Part shown: positions 41,059 through 49,120 of the stretch, in pieces | Layout of the letters: every line of letters begins with the position of its first letter | Position numbering within the stretch: the first letter of the stretch is position 1 | DNA from: Modestobacter sp. VKM Ac-2985 | Lineage (GTDB): Bacteria; Actinomycetota; Actinomycetes; Mycobacteriales; Geodermatophilaceae | Direction of reading: 5' to 3' | Assembly: GCF_026967925.1 (NCBI RefSeq) | Contig: NZ_JAPVBI010000003.1 | Location: 499,070 to 563,069, forward strand | Length of the DNA stretch: 64,000 nt | Position numbers and translations under genes: made by a program | Notes under the pieces: model-generated | The model's input: only the letters and a program-made list of their open reading frames with translations | Database searches by the model: none | Told to the model about the DNA's origin: nothing

Positions 41059-41456
41059 GCCGCCGCCCGGTGCCGGGCGGGGACGCCGGTGGGCCGCTGA
41101 TCGCGCTGTGCGTCGGCCACCGCTGCGCGGCGCTGCGCCGGCTGGCCGGCACCGCGGACGGCGTCGACCGGGTGGCCGAGGCCGTGCGGCACACCTCCGG
41201 CGCGGTGCTGGTCACCGCCGGCTGCCTGGGCCGCTGCGACCGGGCGGCGCTGGCCGGGCTGGCCCACCGGTCGGCCGGCACCGGCCGGCCGGGCCCGGCG
41301 CTCTGGGTGTCGGAGGTGCAGACCCCCGAGCGGACCGCCGGCCTGGTCGCCTGGGTCACCGGCGGCGGGCCCGGGGTCGCGGGCACGGCCACCGACCTGC
41401 CGGAGTGCCTGCGGACCGCGGTCGCCGGCATCGGGCCCGCACCCCGCCTCGCCTGA
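41055..41456 (+). CDS. Small thioredoxin-like [2Fe-2S] ferredoxin-type protein
   Basis: A 133-residue protein with cysteines in CVGHRC (C-x4-C) and [10 protein letters not shown] (C-x3-C), the arrangement of thioredoxin-like ferredoxin-domain proteins. GTG 41055 overlaps the L32 stop. It is last in the mrf-rpmE-rpmF operon, so it is probably induced by zinc starvation. It may instead bind zinc. Redox partner unknown. Confidence 0.75.
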   Translation: MSRRPVPGGDAGGPLIALCVGHRCAALRRLAGTADGVDRVAEAVRHTSGAVLVTAGCLGRCDRAALAGLAHRSAGTGRPGPALWVSEVQTPERTAGLVAWVTGGGPGVAGTATDLPECLRTAVAGIGPAPRLA

Positions 41457-41476
41457 CCGCCCCAGCCCCCGGCGAT

Positions 41477-41512
41477 CCGGAGGGGCCGACGTCGCGACGT
41501 CGGCCCCTCCGG
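41477..41512. terminator. Bidirectional terminator
   Basis: A perfect palindrome of 36 bases (CCGGAGGGGCCGACGTCG and its complement), between the convergent Fe-S protein and aldehyde dehydrogenase genes. It closes the zinc island on the right. Confidence 0.85.
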
Positions 41513-41516
41513 TGGG

Positions 41517-42941
41517 TCACTCGTTCGCCGAGCCCGCCGAGTCCCCGGCACGCTGCTCGCTGCTGGGGGCACCGATCCAGACGGTCTTGCCGTTCATGAA
41601 CGCGCGCATCCCCAGCTCGGTGAGCTCGCGGCCGTAGCCGCTCTGCTTCACCCCGCCGAAGGGCAGCTCCGGGTAGCTCGTCGTCATCCCGTTGACGAAC
41701 GCCATGCCCGACTCGATGTCCCGGATGAACTGCGCCCGCTCCCCCTCGTCCTCGCTCCACAGGTTGGAGCCGAGCCCGTAGGGGTGGCTGTTGGCGATCT
41801 CGATCGCCTCGTCCAGGCTGTCGACGGTGAACAGCGCGGCCACCGGCCCGAAGACCTCCTCGGCGTACAGGGTCATCTCCGGGGTGATCCCGGTGAGCAG
41901 CGTCGGCTCGTAGAACCAGCCCGGCCGGTCCGGGCGGGTGCCGCCGACGACGACGGTGGCGCCCTTGCTGCGGGCGTCCTCCACGTGGTCGTGCACGTCC
42001 TGCAGGCCGGACTCCGTGGCCAGCGGGCCGACCTCGGTGTCGGGGTCCATCGGGTCGCCGACGGTCAGCGCCCCGATCTTCTCGGCGAAGAGCCGGGTGA
42101 ACTCCTCGGCGACGTCGCGGTGCACGAAGAACCGCTTGGCCGAGATGCAGCTCTGCCCGTTGTTCTGGTTGCGGCTGGTGACCGCCACCCCCGCCGCGGC
42201 CGCCAGGTCGGCCGAGGGCATCACGATGAACGGGTCGGACCCGCCCAGCTCCAGCACCGTGGGCTTGAGCGCGTCACCGGCGATCGAGGCGACCGACTGT
42301 CCGGCCGGAGCGCTGCCGGTGAGGGTCGCGGCGACCACCCGGTCGTCGCGCAGCACCCGCTCGATCGTGCCCGAGCCGATCAGCAGGGTCTGGAAGACGT
42401 CGCCCGGGAAGCCGGCCCTGCGGAACAGCTCCTCCAGGTACAGCGCCGTCTGCGGCACGTTGCTGGCGTGCTTGAGCAGGCCGACGTTGCCGGCCATCAG
42501 CGCCGGGGCGGCGAACCGCATCGCCTGCCAGAGCGGGAAGTTCCACGGCATGACCGCCAGCACCACGCCCAGCGGCTGCCAGGCGACGTAGGCCTGCTGC
42601 GCACCGACCGCCTCGGCGTCCTTCGGCTCCGGCTCCAGCAGCGCCGGGCCGTGCTCGGCGTACCAGCGCAGCGCCTTCGCGCACTTGCCGACCTCGGCCT
42701 TCGCCGAGGACAGCGTCTTGCCCATCTCGGTGGTCATCAGCTCGGCGACGCCGTCGGTGTCGGCGTCCAGCACGTCGGCCGCGGCCCGCAACCAGCGCAC
42801 CCGGTCCTCGACCGAGGTGCGCCGGTAGCTGCGGTACGCGGCGGCTGCGCGACCGATCTTCTCCTCGAGCGCGTCGTCGGAGAGCGGCTCGTAGGTCTTC
42901 AGCGTCTCCCCGGTGGTGGGGTTGATCGTGGCGATCGCCAT
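41517..42941 (-). CDS. NAD(P)-dependent aldehyde dehydrogenase, succinate-semialdehyde dehydrogenase type
   Basis: A 474-residue oxidoreductase turning an aldehyde (probably succinate semialdehyde) into the acid. VMPWNFPLWQAMRF carries the catalytic Asn, LELGGSDPFIV the general-base Glu, and NNGQSCISAKRFFV the nucleophilic Cys. EEVFGPVAALF and FGGVKQSGYGRELTELGMRA complete the family signature. The latter is common in the GabD/YneI group; the exact substrate is inferred. A GGGAGACC ribosome site precedes the ATG. It is divergent from phoD; the 198-base region between shows no clear element. Confidence 0.88.
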   Translation of the reverse strand: MAIATINPTTGETLKTYEPLSDDALEEKIGRAAAAYRSYRRTSVEDRVRWLRAAADVLDADTDGVAELMTTEMGKTLSSAKAEVGKCAKALRWYAEHGPALLEPEPKDAEAVGAQQAYVAWQPLGVVLAVMPWNFPLWQAMRFAAPALMAGNVGLLKHASNVPQTALYLEELFRRAGFPGDVFQTLLIGSGTIERVLRDDRVVAATLTGSAPAGQSVASIAGDALKPTVLELGGSDPFIVMPSADLAAAAGVAVTSRNQNNGQSCISAKRFFVHRDVAEEFTRLFAEKIGALTVGDPMDPDTEVGPLATESGLQDVHDHVEDARSKGATVVVGGTRPDRPGWFYEPTLLTGITPEMTLYAEEVFGPVAALFTVDSLDEAIEIANSHPYGLGSNLWSEDEGERAQFIRDIESGMAFVNGMTTSYPELPFGGVKQSGYGRELTELGMRAFMNGKTVWIGAPSSEQRAGDSAGSANE

Positions 42942-43139
42942 GGGGGTCTCCCGTCGTCGTGCTGGTCGCGGGTCGGTGCCGGACGGCGGCGCTCGTGGAA
43001 GGCGCTCCGGCGGTCCGGCAGAGCTCGCCTGCCTCGTGCACGTGCCCGCCCCCTCCGGAGGGGAAACGGCCGAGCGGGGGACGCCGGCCGTTCACGCAGG
43101 CACCGCCAACTCGTCGCCCGGTGCAACCACAGTGCCCGC

Positions 43140-44933
43140 ATGTCCCTCGAAGCACCCCTGTCCCGCCGCACCGTCCTGAAGGGCGGCGCGGTCACCGCCG
43201 CCGCCCTGACCTTCGGTGGGCTCACGAGCGAGGCCGCCCGCGCGGCCGTGGCCGAGACCGCCCGCTCCGGCGTCTTCGGCTTCGGCGTCGCCAGCGGTGA
43301 CCCGACGGCCACCGAGCTGCTCATCTGGACCCGGGTGACGCCCACCCCGGAGTCCCTCCCCGGCAGCCGCCGCGGGCCCGCCGTCCCGGTCCGCTGGGAG
43401 GTCGCCGCCGACGAGGCGTTCACCCGCGTCGTGCGCAGCGGGAACGTCGTCGCCGACGTCAGCCGCGACCACACCGTCAAGGTCGTGGTGAACCGGCTGA
43501 CCCCCTACACCCGCTACTGGTACCGGTTCACCTGCGCCGGCCAGACCTCCCCGGTCGGCCGCACGCAGACCGCACCGGACGAGCCCGGCCGGACCCACGC
43601 GCTGCGGATGGCGTTCGTCTCCTGCAGCAACTGGACCGGCGGGTACTTCACCGCCTACCGCGGGATCGCCGCCCGCGACGACCTGGACTTCGTGCTGCAC
43701 CTGGGCGACTACCTCTACGAGTACGGCAACGCCCCGCGGGTGGCGGGCGTGGCCGGCTCCGGCGACCGGTACGGGCCGAACGCGCTGATCGGCATCCGGG
43801 ACCACGAGCCGGTCCACGAGATGGTGTCGCTGGAGGACTACCGGATCCGGCACGCGCTGTACAAGACCGACCCGGACCTGCAGCGGGCGCACCAGCAGCA
43901 CCCGTGGATCGTCATCTTCGACGACCACGAGATCACCAACGACGCCTACGACTTCGGCGCGGAGAACCACGAGCGGGACGACGACCCGGCCACCCCCTAC
44001 ACCGAGCCGGGCAAGCCCGACGGCATCAAGCCCGAGGGCGACTTCCTGTTCCGCCGGGCCAAGGCGTTCCAGGCCTACCTGGAGTGGATGCCGATCCGCG
44101 AGCCCGCGATGTGGCAGCCGCGCCCGAGCAAGGGCCGGCAGTTCTTCCGTCGCTTCAGCTTCGGCGACCTGGCCGAGCTGTCGGTCATCGACACCCGGCA
44201 GAACCGCAGCGAGCAGGTCCCCGGCACGGTCGACGGCGCGCTCAACCCGGCGCTGACCGACCCGCGGCGGCACCTGCCCGAGCCGCCGCAGCTGGACTGG
44301 CTGACGACGGGCATCCGCACCGGGCGCACCGACTGGCACCTGGTGGGCAACCAGACGGTCTTCGCCCGGGTGTTCGCCGTCCCGCGGCCGGGCACCGTGC
44401 CCGGCTCGGTGTTCAACACCGACCAGTGGGACGGCTACCAGGCCGACCAGCGCGCGGTGCTCGACGCGATGGCCGCCGCCGGCACCGACCCGGTGGTGCT
44501 CACCGGCGACATCCACTCCTCCTGGGCCAACGACCTCCCGACCGACCTCGGCGGCTACCCCGGCGACGGCAACTCCGTCGGTGTCGAGTTCGTCTGCCCG
44601 TCGGTGACCAGCAACGGGTTCAAGGAGGCCGTCGGCTCCGCGGCCGCCGCGACCGCGACCACCGCCGCGTTCCAGGCCGCCAACCCCTGGGTGCGCTACC
44701 TGGAGGGCATCGGCCACGGCTTCGTCGTGCTGGACGTGACCCCGGAGCGGGTGCAGGCGGACTTCTGGTTCATCCGCAGCAACGGCGACAAGGGCCTGGC
44801 CGTCGACCCGCGGCTGGACCCGCAGGCGACGGTCGGCTACGAGACCTCGTTCGCCACGGTGAAGGGCTCGCGCAAGGTCAGCGGCCCGACGGCCGAGCTG
44901 GGGGCGCGCTCCGACACGCCCCGGACGGCCTGA
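43140..44933 (+). CDS. phoD: Tat-exported PhoD-type alkaline phosphatase/phosphodiesterase
   Basis: A 597-residue secreted metalloenzyme. The N-terminus SRRTVLKGGAVTAAALTFGG is a twin-arginine signal. A PhoD N-terminal domain (about 45-140, GVASGDPTATELLIWTRVTP) precedes the catalytic domain, with metal-binding FVSCSNW, LHLGDYLYEYG, FDDHEITNDAYD and LTGDIHSSWANDL. PhoD enzymes hydrolyse phosphate mono- and diesters outside the cell using iron and calcium, helping phosphate supply. No PHO box was recognised. Two hairpins follow the gene. Confidence 0.93.
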   Translation: MSLEAPLSRRTVLKGGAVTAAALTFGGLTSEAARAAVAETARSGVFGFGVASGDPTATELLIWTRVTPTPESLPGSRRGPAVPVRWEVAADEAFTRVVRSGNVVADVSRDHTVKVVVNRLTPYTRYWYRFTCAGQTSPVGRTQTAPDEPGRTHALRMAFVSCSNWTGGYFTAYRGIAARDDLDFVLHLGDYLYEYGNAPRVAGVAGSGDRYGPNALIGIRDHEPVHEMVSLEDYRIRHALYKTDPDLQRAHQQHPWIVIFDDHEITNDAYDFGAENHERDDDPATPYTEPGKPDGIKPEGDFLFRRAKAFQAYLEWMPIREPAMWQPRPSKGRQFFRRFSFGDLAELSVIDTRQNRSEQVPGTVDGALNPALTDPRRHLPEPPQLDWLTTGIRTGRTDWHLVGNQTVFARVFAVPRPGTVPGSVFNTDQWDGYQADQRAVLDAMAAAGTDPVVLTGDIHSSWANDLPTDLGGYPGDGNSVGVEFVCPSVTSNGFKEAVGSAAAATATTAAFQAANPWVRYLEGIGHGFVVLDVTPERVQADFWFIRSNGDKGLAVDPRLDPQATVGYETSFATVKGSRKVSGPTAELGARSDTPRTA

Positions 44934-44938
44934 GCACC

Positions 44939-45000
44939 GGCCGGCGGACCCGACCCCGCGGGTCCGCCGGCCTCCCCGGGCGGGACCACGGTCCCGCCCG
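44939..45000 (+). terminator. Tandem hairpins after phoD
   Basis: The first hairpin (44939-44972) has a 14-bp stem with loop ACCCCG; the second (44977-45000) has a 10-bp stem with loop CACG. Together they separate phoD from the downstream CoA-transferase gene. Confidence 0.8.
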
Positions 45001-45052
45001 TAGCGTCGTCCGGGTGGGCCGGACGGGCCCGCCACGACGAGGTCGGAGGACG

Positions 45053-46570
45053 ATGGACACCGGTCGCATCCGCAGTGCAGCACTGGCCCGCAAGGTGGTG
45101 CCGGCCGACGAGGCGGCCGCGCTCATCCGACCCGGGGACACGCTCGGGATGAGCGGGTTCACCGGCGCCGGGCACCCGAAGGCGGTCCCGGGGCTGCTGG
45201 CCCAGCGGATCACCGCCGCGCACGCCGCCGGCGAGCCCTTCCAGGTCGACCTGTGGACCGGGGCCTCCACCGCCCCCGAGCTGGACGGCGCGCTCGCCGC
45301 CGCCGACGGCATCGGCCTGCGGCTGCCGTACCAGTCCGACCCGGTCGCCCGGCAGAAGATCAACGCCGGGGAGATCGACTACGTCGACGTCCACCTGTCC
45401 CACGTGGCCCAGCTGGCCTGGGAGGGGTTCCTCGGCCCGCTGGACGTCGCCGTCGTGGAGGTCAGCGGGATCACCGAGGACGGGCAGCTGATCCCCTCCT
45501 CCTCGGTCGGCAACAACAAGACCTGGCTGGACCTCGCCGAGAAGGTGGTGCTGGAGGTCAACAGCTGGCAGCCGGCCGGGCTGGACGGCATGCACGACGT
45601 CTACTACGGGACGGCGCTGCCCCCGAACCGCCGGCCGGTGCAGCTGACCCGGCCCGGCGACCGGATCGGGGTGCCGCACCTGCGGGTCGACCCGGACAAG
45701 GTCGTCGCCGTCGTCGAGACCCACTCCCCGGACCGGAACACCCCGTTCAGCGAGCCGGACGACACCGCGCGGGCCATCGCCGGGCACCTGATCGAGTACC
45801 TCGAGCACCAGGTCACGGTGGGCCGGCTGCCGGCCGAGCTGCTGCCGCTGCAGTCCGGCGTCGGGAACGTGGCCAACGCCGTCCTGTCCGGGCTGCAGGA
45901 GTCGCGGTTCGAGCAGCTGACCGCCTACACCGAGGTGATCCAGGACGGCATGCTCGACCTGCTGCGCTCGGGCACGCTCGCCTCCACCTCGGCGACGGCG
46001 TTCTCGCTGAGCCCCACCGCGATCGCGGACTTCAACGCGCACGTGGCCGAGTTCCGGGACCGGATCGTGCTGCGGCCGCAGGAGATCAGCAACCACCCGG
46101 AGATCGTCCGCCGGCTGGGGGTGCTGGCGATGAACGGGATGATCGAGGCCGACCTGTACGGCAACGTGAACTCCACGCACCTGATGGGGAGCCGCATCCA
46201 GAACGGGATCGGCGGCTCGGGCGACTTCGCCCGCAACGCCTACGTCTCCTTCTTCCTCACCCCGTCGACGGCCAAGGGCGGCGCGATCTCCTCGATCGTG
46301 CCGATGGTGTCCCACGTCGACCACACCGAGCACGACGTGTCGGTCGTCGTCACCGAGCACGGGCTGGCCGACCTGCGCGGCCTGCCGCCGCGCAAGCGGG
46401 CGCAGCTCGTCATCGACAACTGCGCTGCTCCGGAGTACCGGCCGCTGCTGGCCGACTACTACGACCGGGCGGAGCGCGGCGCGTACGGCCGGCACACCCC
46501 GCACCTGCTGGCCGAGGCGCTGAGCTGGCACACCCGCTACCTGGAGACCGGCAGCATGCTGCCCGGCTGA
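45053..46570 (+). CDS. Acetyl-CoA hydrolase / succinyl-CoA:acetate CoA-transferase family enzyme
   Basis: A 505-residue class I CoA-transferase, full length for the Ach1/AarC/Cat1 group. GMSGFTGAGHPKAVP lies at the N-terminus, SSSVGNNKTWLDLA in the middle, and GMIEADLYGNVNSTH holds the catalytic Glu, followed by SRIQNGIGGSGDFARNA and VVTEHGLADLRGLPPRKRA. It would move CoA between acetate and succinyl-CoA or hydrolyse acetyl-CoA, linking acetate metabolism to the TCA cycle. The start follows GGAGGA closely. Stand-alone gene. Confidence 0.9.
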   Translation: MDTGRIRSAALARKVVPADEAAALIRPGDTLGMSGFTGAGHPKAVPGLLAQRITAAHAAGEPFQVDLWTGASTAPELDGALAAADGIGLRLPYQSDPVARQKINAGEIDYVDVHLSHVAQLAWEGFLGPLDVAVVEVSGITEDGQLIPSSSVGNNKTWLDLAEKVVLEVNSWQPAGLDGMHDVYYGTALPPNRRPVQLTRPGDRIGVPHLRVDPDKVVAVVETHSPDRNTPFSEPDDTARAIAGHLIEYLEHQVTVGRLPAELLPLQSGVGNVANAVLSGLQESRFEQLTAYTEVIQDGMLDLLRSGTLASTSATAFSLSPTAIADFNAHVAEFRDRIVLRPQEISNHPEIVRRLGVLAMNGMIEADLYGNVNSTHLMGSRIQNGIGGSGDFARNAYVSFFLTPSTAKGGAISSIVPMVSHVDHTEHDVSVVVTEHGLADLRGLPPRKRAQLVIDNCAAPEYRPLLADYYDRAERGAYGRHTPHLLAEALSWHTRYLETGSMLPG

Positions 46571-46640
46571 CGCCTCGACCGCGCCGGGTCACGAACGCTG
46601 GGGTCGTGGTCGGGCATGCCGCCCCCCTGCCCTGCGCGGG

Positions 46641-47291
46641 TCAGCCGGGGAACACGTCCTGCTGGGACCACAGCAGCTCGCCGCCGTCGTCCTCGGTGTC
46701 GTCGTCCGGGTCGGCCCCGGGGGCGAGCTCCCGACCGATGACCAGCACCGACCGGCCCGTCGCCCGCAGCCCCGGCGTCTCCCCCACGGCGTCCCAGCCG
46801 TCGGCGTCGGCCAGCTGGGACAGCGCCCGGCCCAGGTCCGTCACGTCGGCGGCCGCCGCGGCGGCGTCGCCGTCGGGCCGCGAACGCAGGTACGCCCGGC
46901 GGCCGGCGGCCAGCACCGCGGCCTCGTCGGTGACCCGCAGGTCGTGCCGCTGCAGGACCGAGACGTCGGTCGTCCCGGAGGCGGTGGTCCCGCCGTCCGC
47001 TGCATCACCGACCGCTGCGTCCTCGACCTGCGACTCGTCGTCCTCGGCGTAGCCGTGCAGGACGCCGAACGGGAAGTCGTTGCCGGTGAGGTCGAACTGC
47101 GCGTCGGCGTAGGCCAGCACCGCCGGGAGCAACCGGTCGCTGGCAGCGAACACCTCGGGCATGCCGGCGTCCCCGGTCACCGCCGTCACCGCCTCGGCGT
47201 GCGCGGTCACCGCCGCGGTCAGCTCGGCCGCGGCGGCGCGCAGCCGCTCGGCCCCGGCTGGGGTGAACTGGGTGAGGTCGTCGTCAGCCAC
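46641..47291 (-). CDS. Conserved acidic protein of unknown function
   Basis: A 216-residue soluble protein, strongly acidic and Ala-rich, with no signal or membrane segment. An N-terminal helical region (about 10-65) is followed by DLTGNDFPFGVLHGYAEDDE and, after a linker, a second half with EAAVLAAGRRAYLRSRP. I do not recognise a domain. GTG 47291 is preferred because TACGGT ends six bases upstream (leaderless); a longer frame exists but lacks support. The C-terminus is Asp/Glu-rich. Confidence 0.65.
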   Translation of the reverse strand: MADDDLTQFTPAGAERLRAAAAELTAAVTAHAEAVTAVTGDAGMPEVFAASDRLLPAVLAYADAQFDLTGNDFPFGVLHGYAEDDESQVEDAAVGDAADGGTTASGTTDVSVLQRHDLRVTDEAAVLAAGRRAYLRSRPDGDAAAAAADVTDLGRALSQLADADGWDAVGETPGLRATGRSVLVIGRELAPGADPDDDTEDDGGELLWSQQDVFPG

Positions 47292-47403
47292 CCCGCGACC
47301 GTACGGCCCGGCCGCGCACCGAGACCGGGCTGGTCGCTGCCTCACGCCCGGCCAGACCGCCACCCGCCCGATCTCGACGCCGTCCGTGGGGCGGCGCCCC
47401 GTG

Positions 47404-47784
47404 TCAGCCGAAGAGCTCGCTGATCAGGGACTTCTTCTTCCGCGGCTTGCCGTACGAACCGTGCGCCGAGCCGGAGCTGCTGGCGCGCACCTGGCCCAGC
47501 ACCTCGCTGACCACGGCGCCCAGCGAGGCCGGCTGGGAACTCGACGGCGACGACTGCGGGTGCTGCGCCGGGGCGTGCGAGAAGGGCTGCTGCGCCGAGG
47601 GCCGAGCCGCGGACGGCGCGGCCGCAGCCGGGCCGTCGTGCCAGGCGTTCTCCGCGTCGACCAGGCGCTCCAGCTCACCTCGGTCGAGGAAGATGCCCCG
47701 GCAGTCGGTGCACTGGTCGACGTGGACGCCGTTGCGCTCGTACGTGCGCATCGTCCCCTGACACTTCGGGCAGACCAGGTCCAT
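47404..47784 (-). CDS. TFIIB-type zinc-ribbon protein
   Basis: A 126-residue protein. The N-terminal zinc ribbon CPKCQGTM ... CTDCRGIFLDRGELERLV (residues about 5-42) is the zf-TFIIB pattern. A long Ser/Pro/Gln/Ala linker then leads to a basic end with KPRKKKSLISELFG, a tail seen in related actinobacterial proteins. Its role is unknown; the ribbon may bind nucleic acid or protein. Confidence 0.82.
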   Translation of the reverse strand: MDLVCPKCQGTMRTYERNGVHVDQCTDCRGIFLDRGELERLVDAENAWHDGPAAAAPSAARPSAQQPFSHAPAQHPQSSPSSSQPASLGAVVSEVLGQVRASSSGSAHGSYGKPRKKKSLISELFG

Positions 47785-47826
47785 GGCCCGCCAACGGGGC
47801 CCGCGGACCAGGAGTTCCCGGACCGG

Positions 47827-48051
47827 TCAGCGCTGCTCGTCCCGCTTGGCGGCGGGTGGCCGGCCCGCCTGTTCGCAGCGCTCCCGGGACCGGGTCTCCG
47901 AGAGGTAGTGCTGCACCGTCGCGAAGCTCGCCCGGGAGCCGCGGGCGGCGACGTCGTGGCGGGCCTCCCACTCGGCGATCGCCTTCTCCGCCGGGGTCAT
48001 GGTGAGCGGGTCGGGATGCGGCCGGCGGGCGCGGTCGGCAGAGCTGCTCAT
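47827..48051 (-). CDS. Small conserved protein (74 aa), unknown function
   Basis: It contains LTMTPAEKAIAEWEARHDVA and the helix ATVQHYLSETRSRERCEQ, with a charged tail. No membrane segment and no recognised domain. A GGAAGGA ribosome site precedes ATG 48051. It lies downstream of the 282-residue unknown protein gene and upstream of the zinc-ribbon gene on the same strand. Confidence 0.6.
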   Translation of the reverse strand: MSSSADRARRPHPDPLTMTPAEKAIAEWEARHDVAARGSRASFATVQHYLSETRSRERCEQAGRPPAAKRDEQR

Positions 48052-48134
48052 GGCACTGTCCTTCCGAGAGGATGCGTGCCCTCCCATGGTCACCCCGGAC
48101 GGCGCCCGTGAGAAGACCCCCGTGCGCGCCGTCG

Positions 48135-48983
48135 TCACCCGTGCCCGAGGGCGGCGATCGTAGCCCGGACCTCGGCCGCGGTGCCCGGCGCCACCGGCAG
48201 GTGCGGCAGCAGCGCCGGCACCTCCTCGGGCAGCAGCCCCTCGCCCAGCAGCACGTCGAGCAGGCGGTCGGCGGCGGGCACCGGAACCGGCACCGGGAGC
48301 CCGGCGGAACTGATCGCCGCCTCGGCCAGGAAGAGCGCGCCCGCCAGCTCGTCGGCGGCCGGTCCGGCCTCCGGGACGGCGGCCGGCGCCGCCGCCCGGG
48401 TGACCGCCTCCGCGGCGCGGACCAGCGACAGCGGCAAGCCCTCGGCCTCCACCTCGACCAGCGGCGCCGTGCCCAGCGCCGCCAGCACCAGGTGCTCGGC
48501 CTCGATCCGCAGCGGCGCCTCCCACTCCCCCACCCGGACGACCTCGACCAGGTCCTCGTCGTCCTCGCCGAGCTCGTCGAGGAGCTCGGCCCAGTCGGCG
48601 GGACGGGTCTCCCGGGCGCGCTCGGCCGCGGCGACGCAGGTGGCGAGCACGAACGGCTCGACGACCTCCCGGTCGAAGTGCTCGGCGTAGAGGGTGCCGT
48701 CGGCGGTGACCGCGTTGAGCGCGTCCTGGAAGCTGCCGGGCCGGGCGTCCCCCAGCTCGAGGCGGCCGTCCTCCTCGCCGCTGAGCGCCCGGCCGGTCAC
48801 CGCCCGGGCGCCGAGGGTCAGCCCGGTCGCCGTCACGCGGCCGCGGACCCGCAGGTGGTGGTCGTGGTCGGAGAGACCGACCGACCAGGCGCAGGCCTCC
48901 GCGATCAGCGCACCGACGCGTTCGCGGAGCACCTCCCGGCTGAGGAGGGCCATCAGGTCCGGACCGAAGTCGCTGTCGAACAC
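48135..48983 (-). CDS. Conserved protein of unknown function (282 aa)
   Basis: A soluble acidic protein. The N-terminal half has LSDHDHHLRVRGRVTATGLT and FQDALNAVTADGTLYAEHFD; the C-terminal half is Ala/Leu/Pro-rich with VPVPVPAADRLLDVLLGEGL. I do not recognise a domain. GTG 48983 is used; its GGAGGG lies unusually close, so ATG 48953 is a realistic alternative start. Confidence 0.6.
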   Translation of the reverse strand: MFDSDFGPDLMALLSREVLRERVGALIAEACAWSVGLSDHDHHLRVRGRVTATGLTLGARAVTGRALSGEEDGRLELGDARPGSFQDALNAVTADGTLYAEHFDREVVEPFVLATCVAAAERARETRPADWAELLDELGEDDEDLVEVVRVGEWEAPLRIEAEHLVLAALGTAPLVEVEAEGLPLSLVRAAEAVTRAAAPAAVPEAGPAADELAGALFLAEAAISSAGLPVPVPVPAADRLLDVLLGEGLLPEEVPALLPHLPVAPGTAAEVRATIAALGHG

Positions 48984-49120
48984 CCCTCCACCATGCCCTC
49001 CCGCGGCCGGTCGGGGTGACCCGGAGGGCCTGTGACGTCGGCCCTCCGCGTTGACCGAGCGCACTCCGGGCGGTCGGCTTAGCGTGCAGCTACCCCAGCC
49101 CCGGCTGCCTCGGAGGACCC

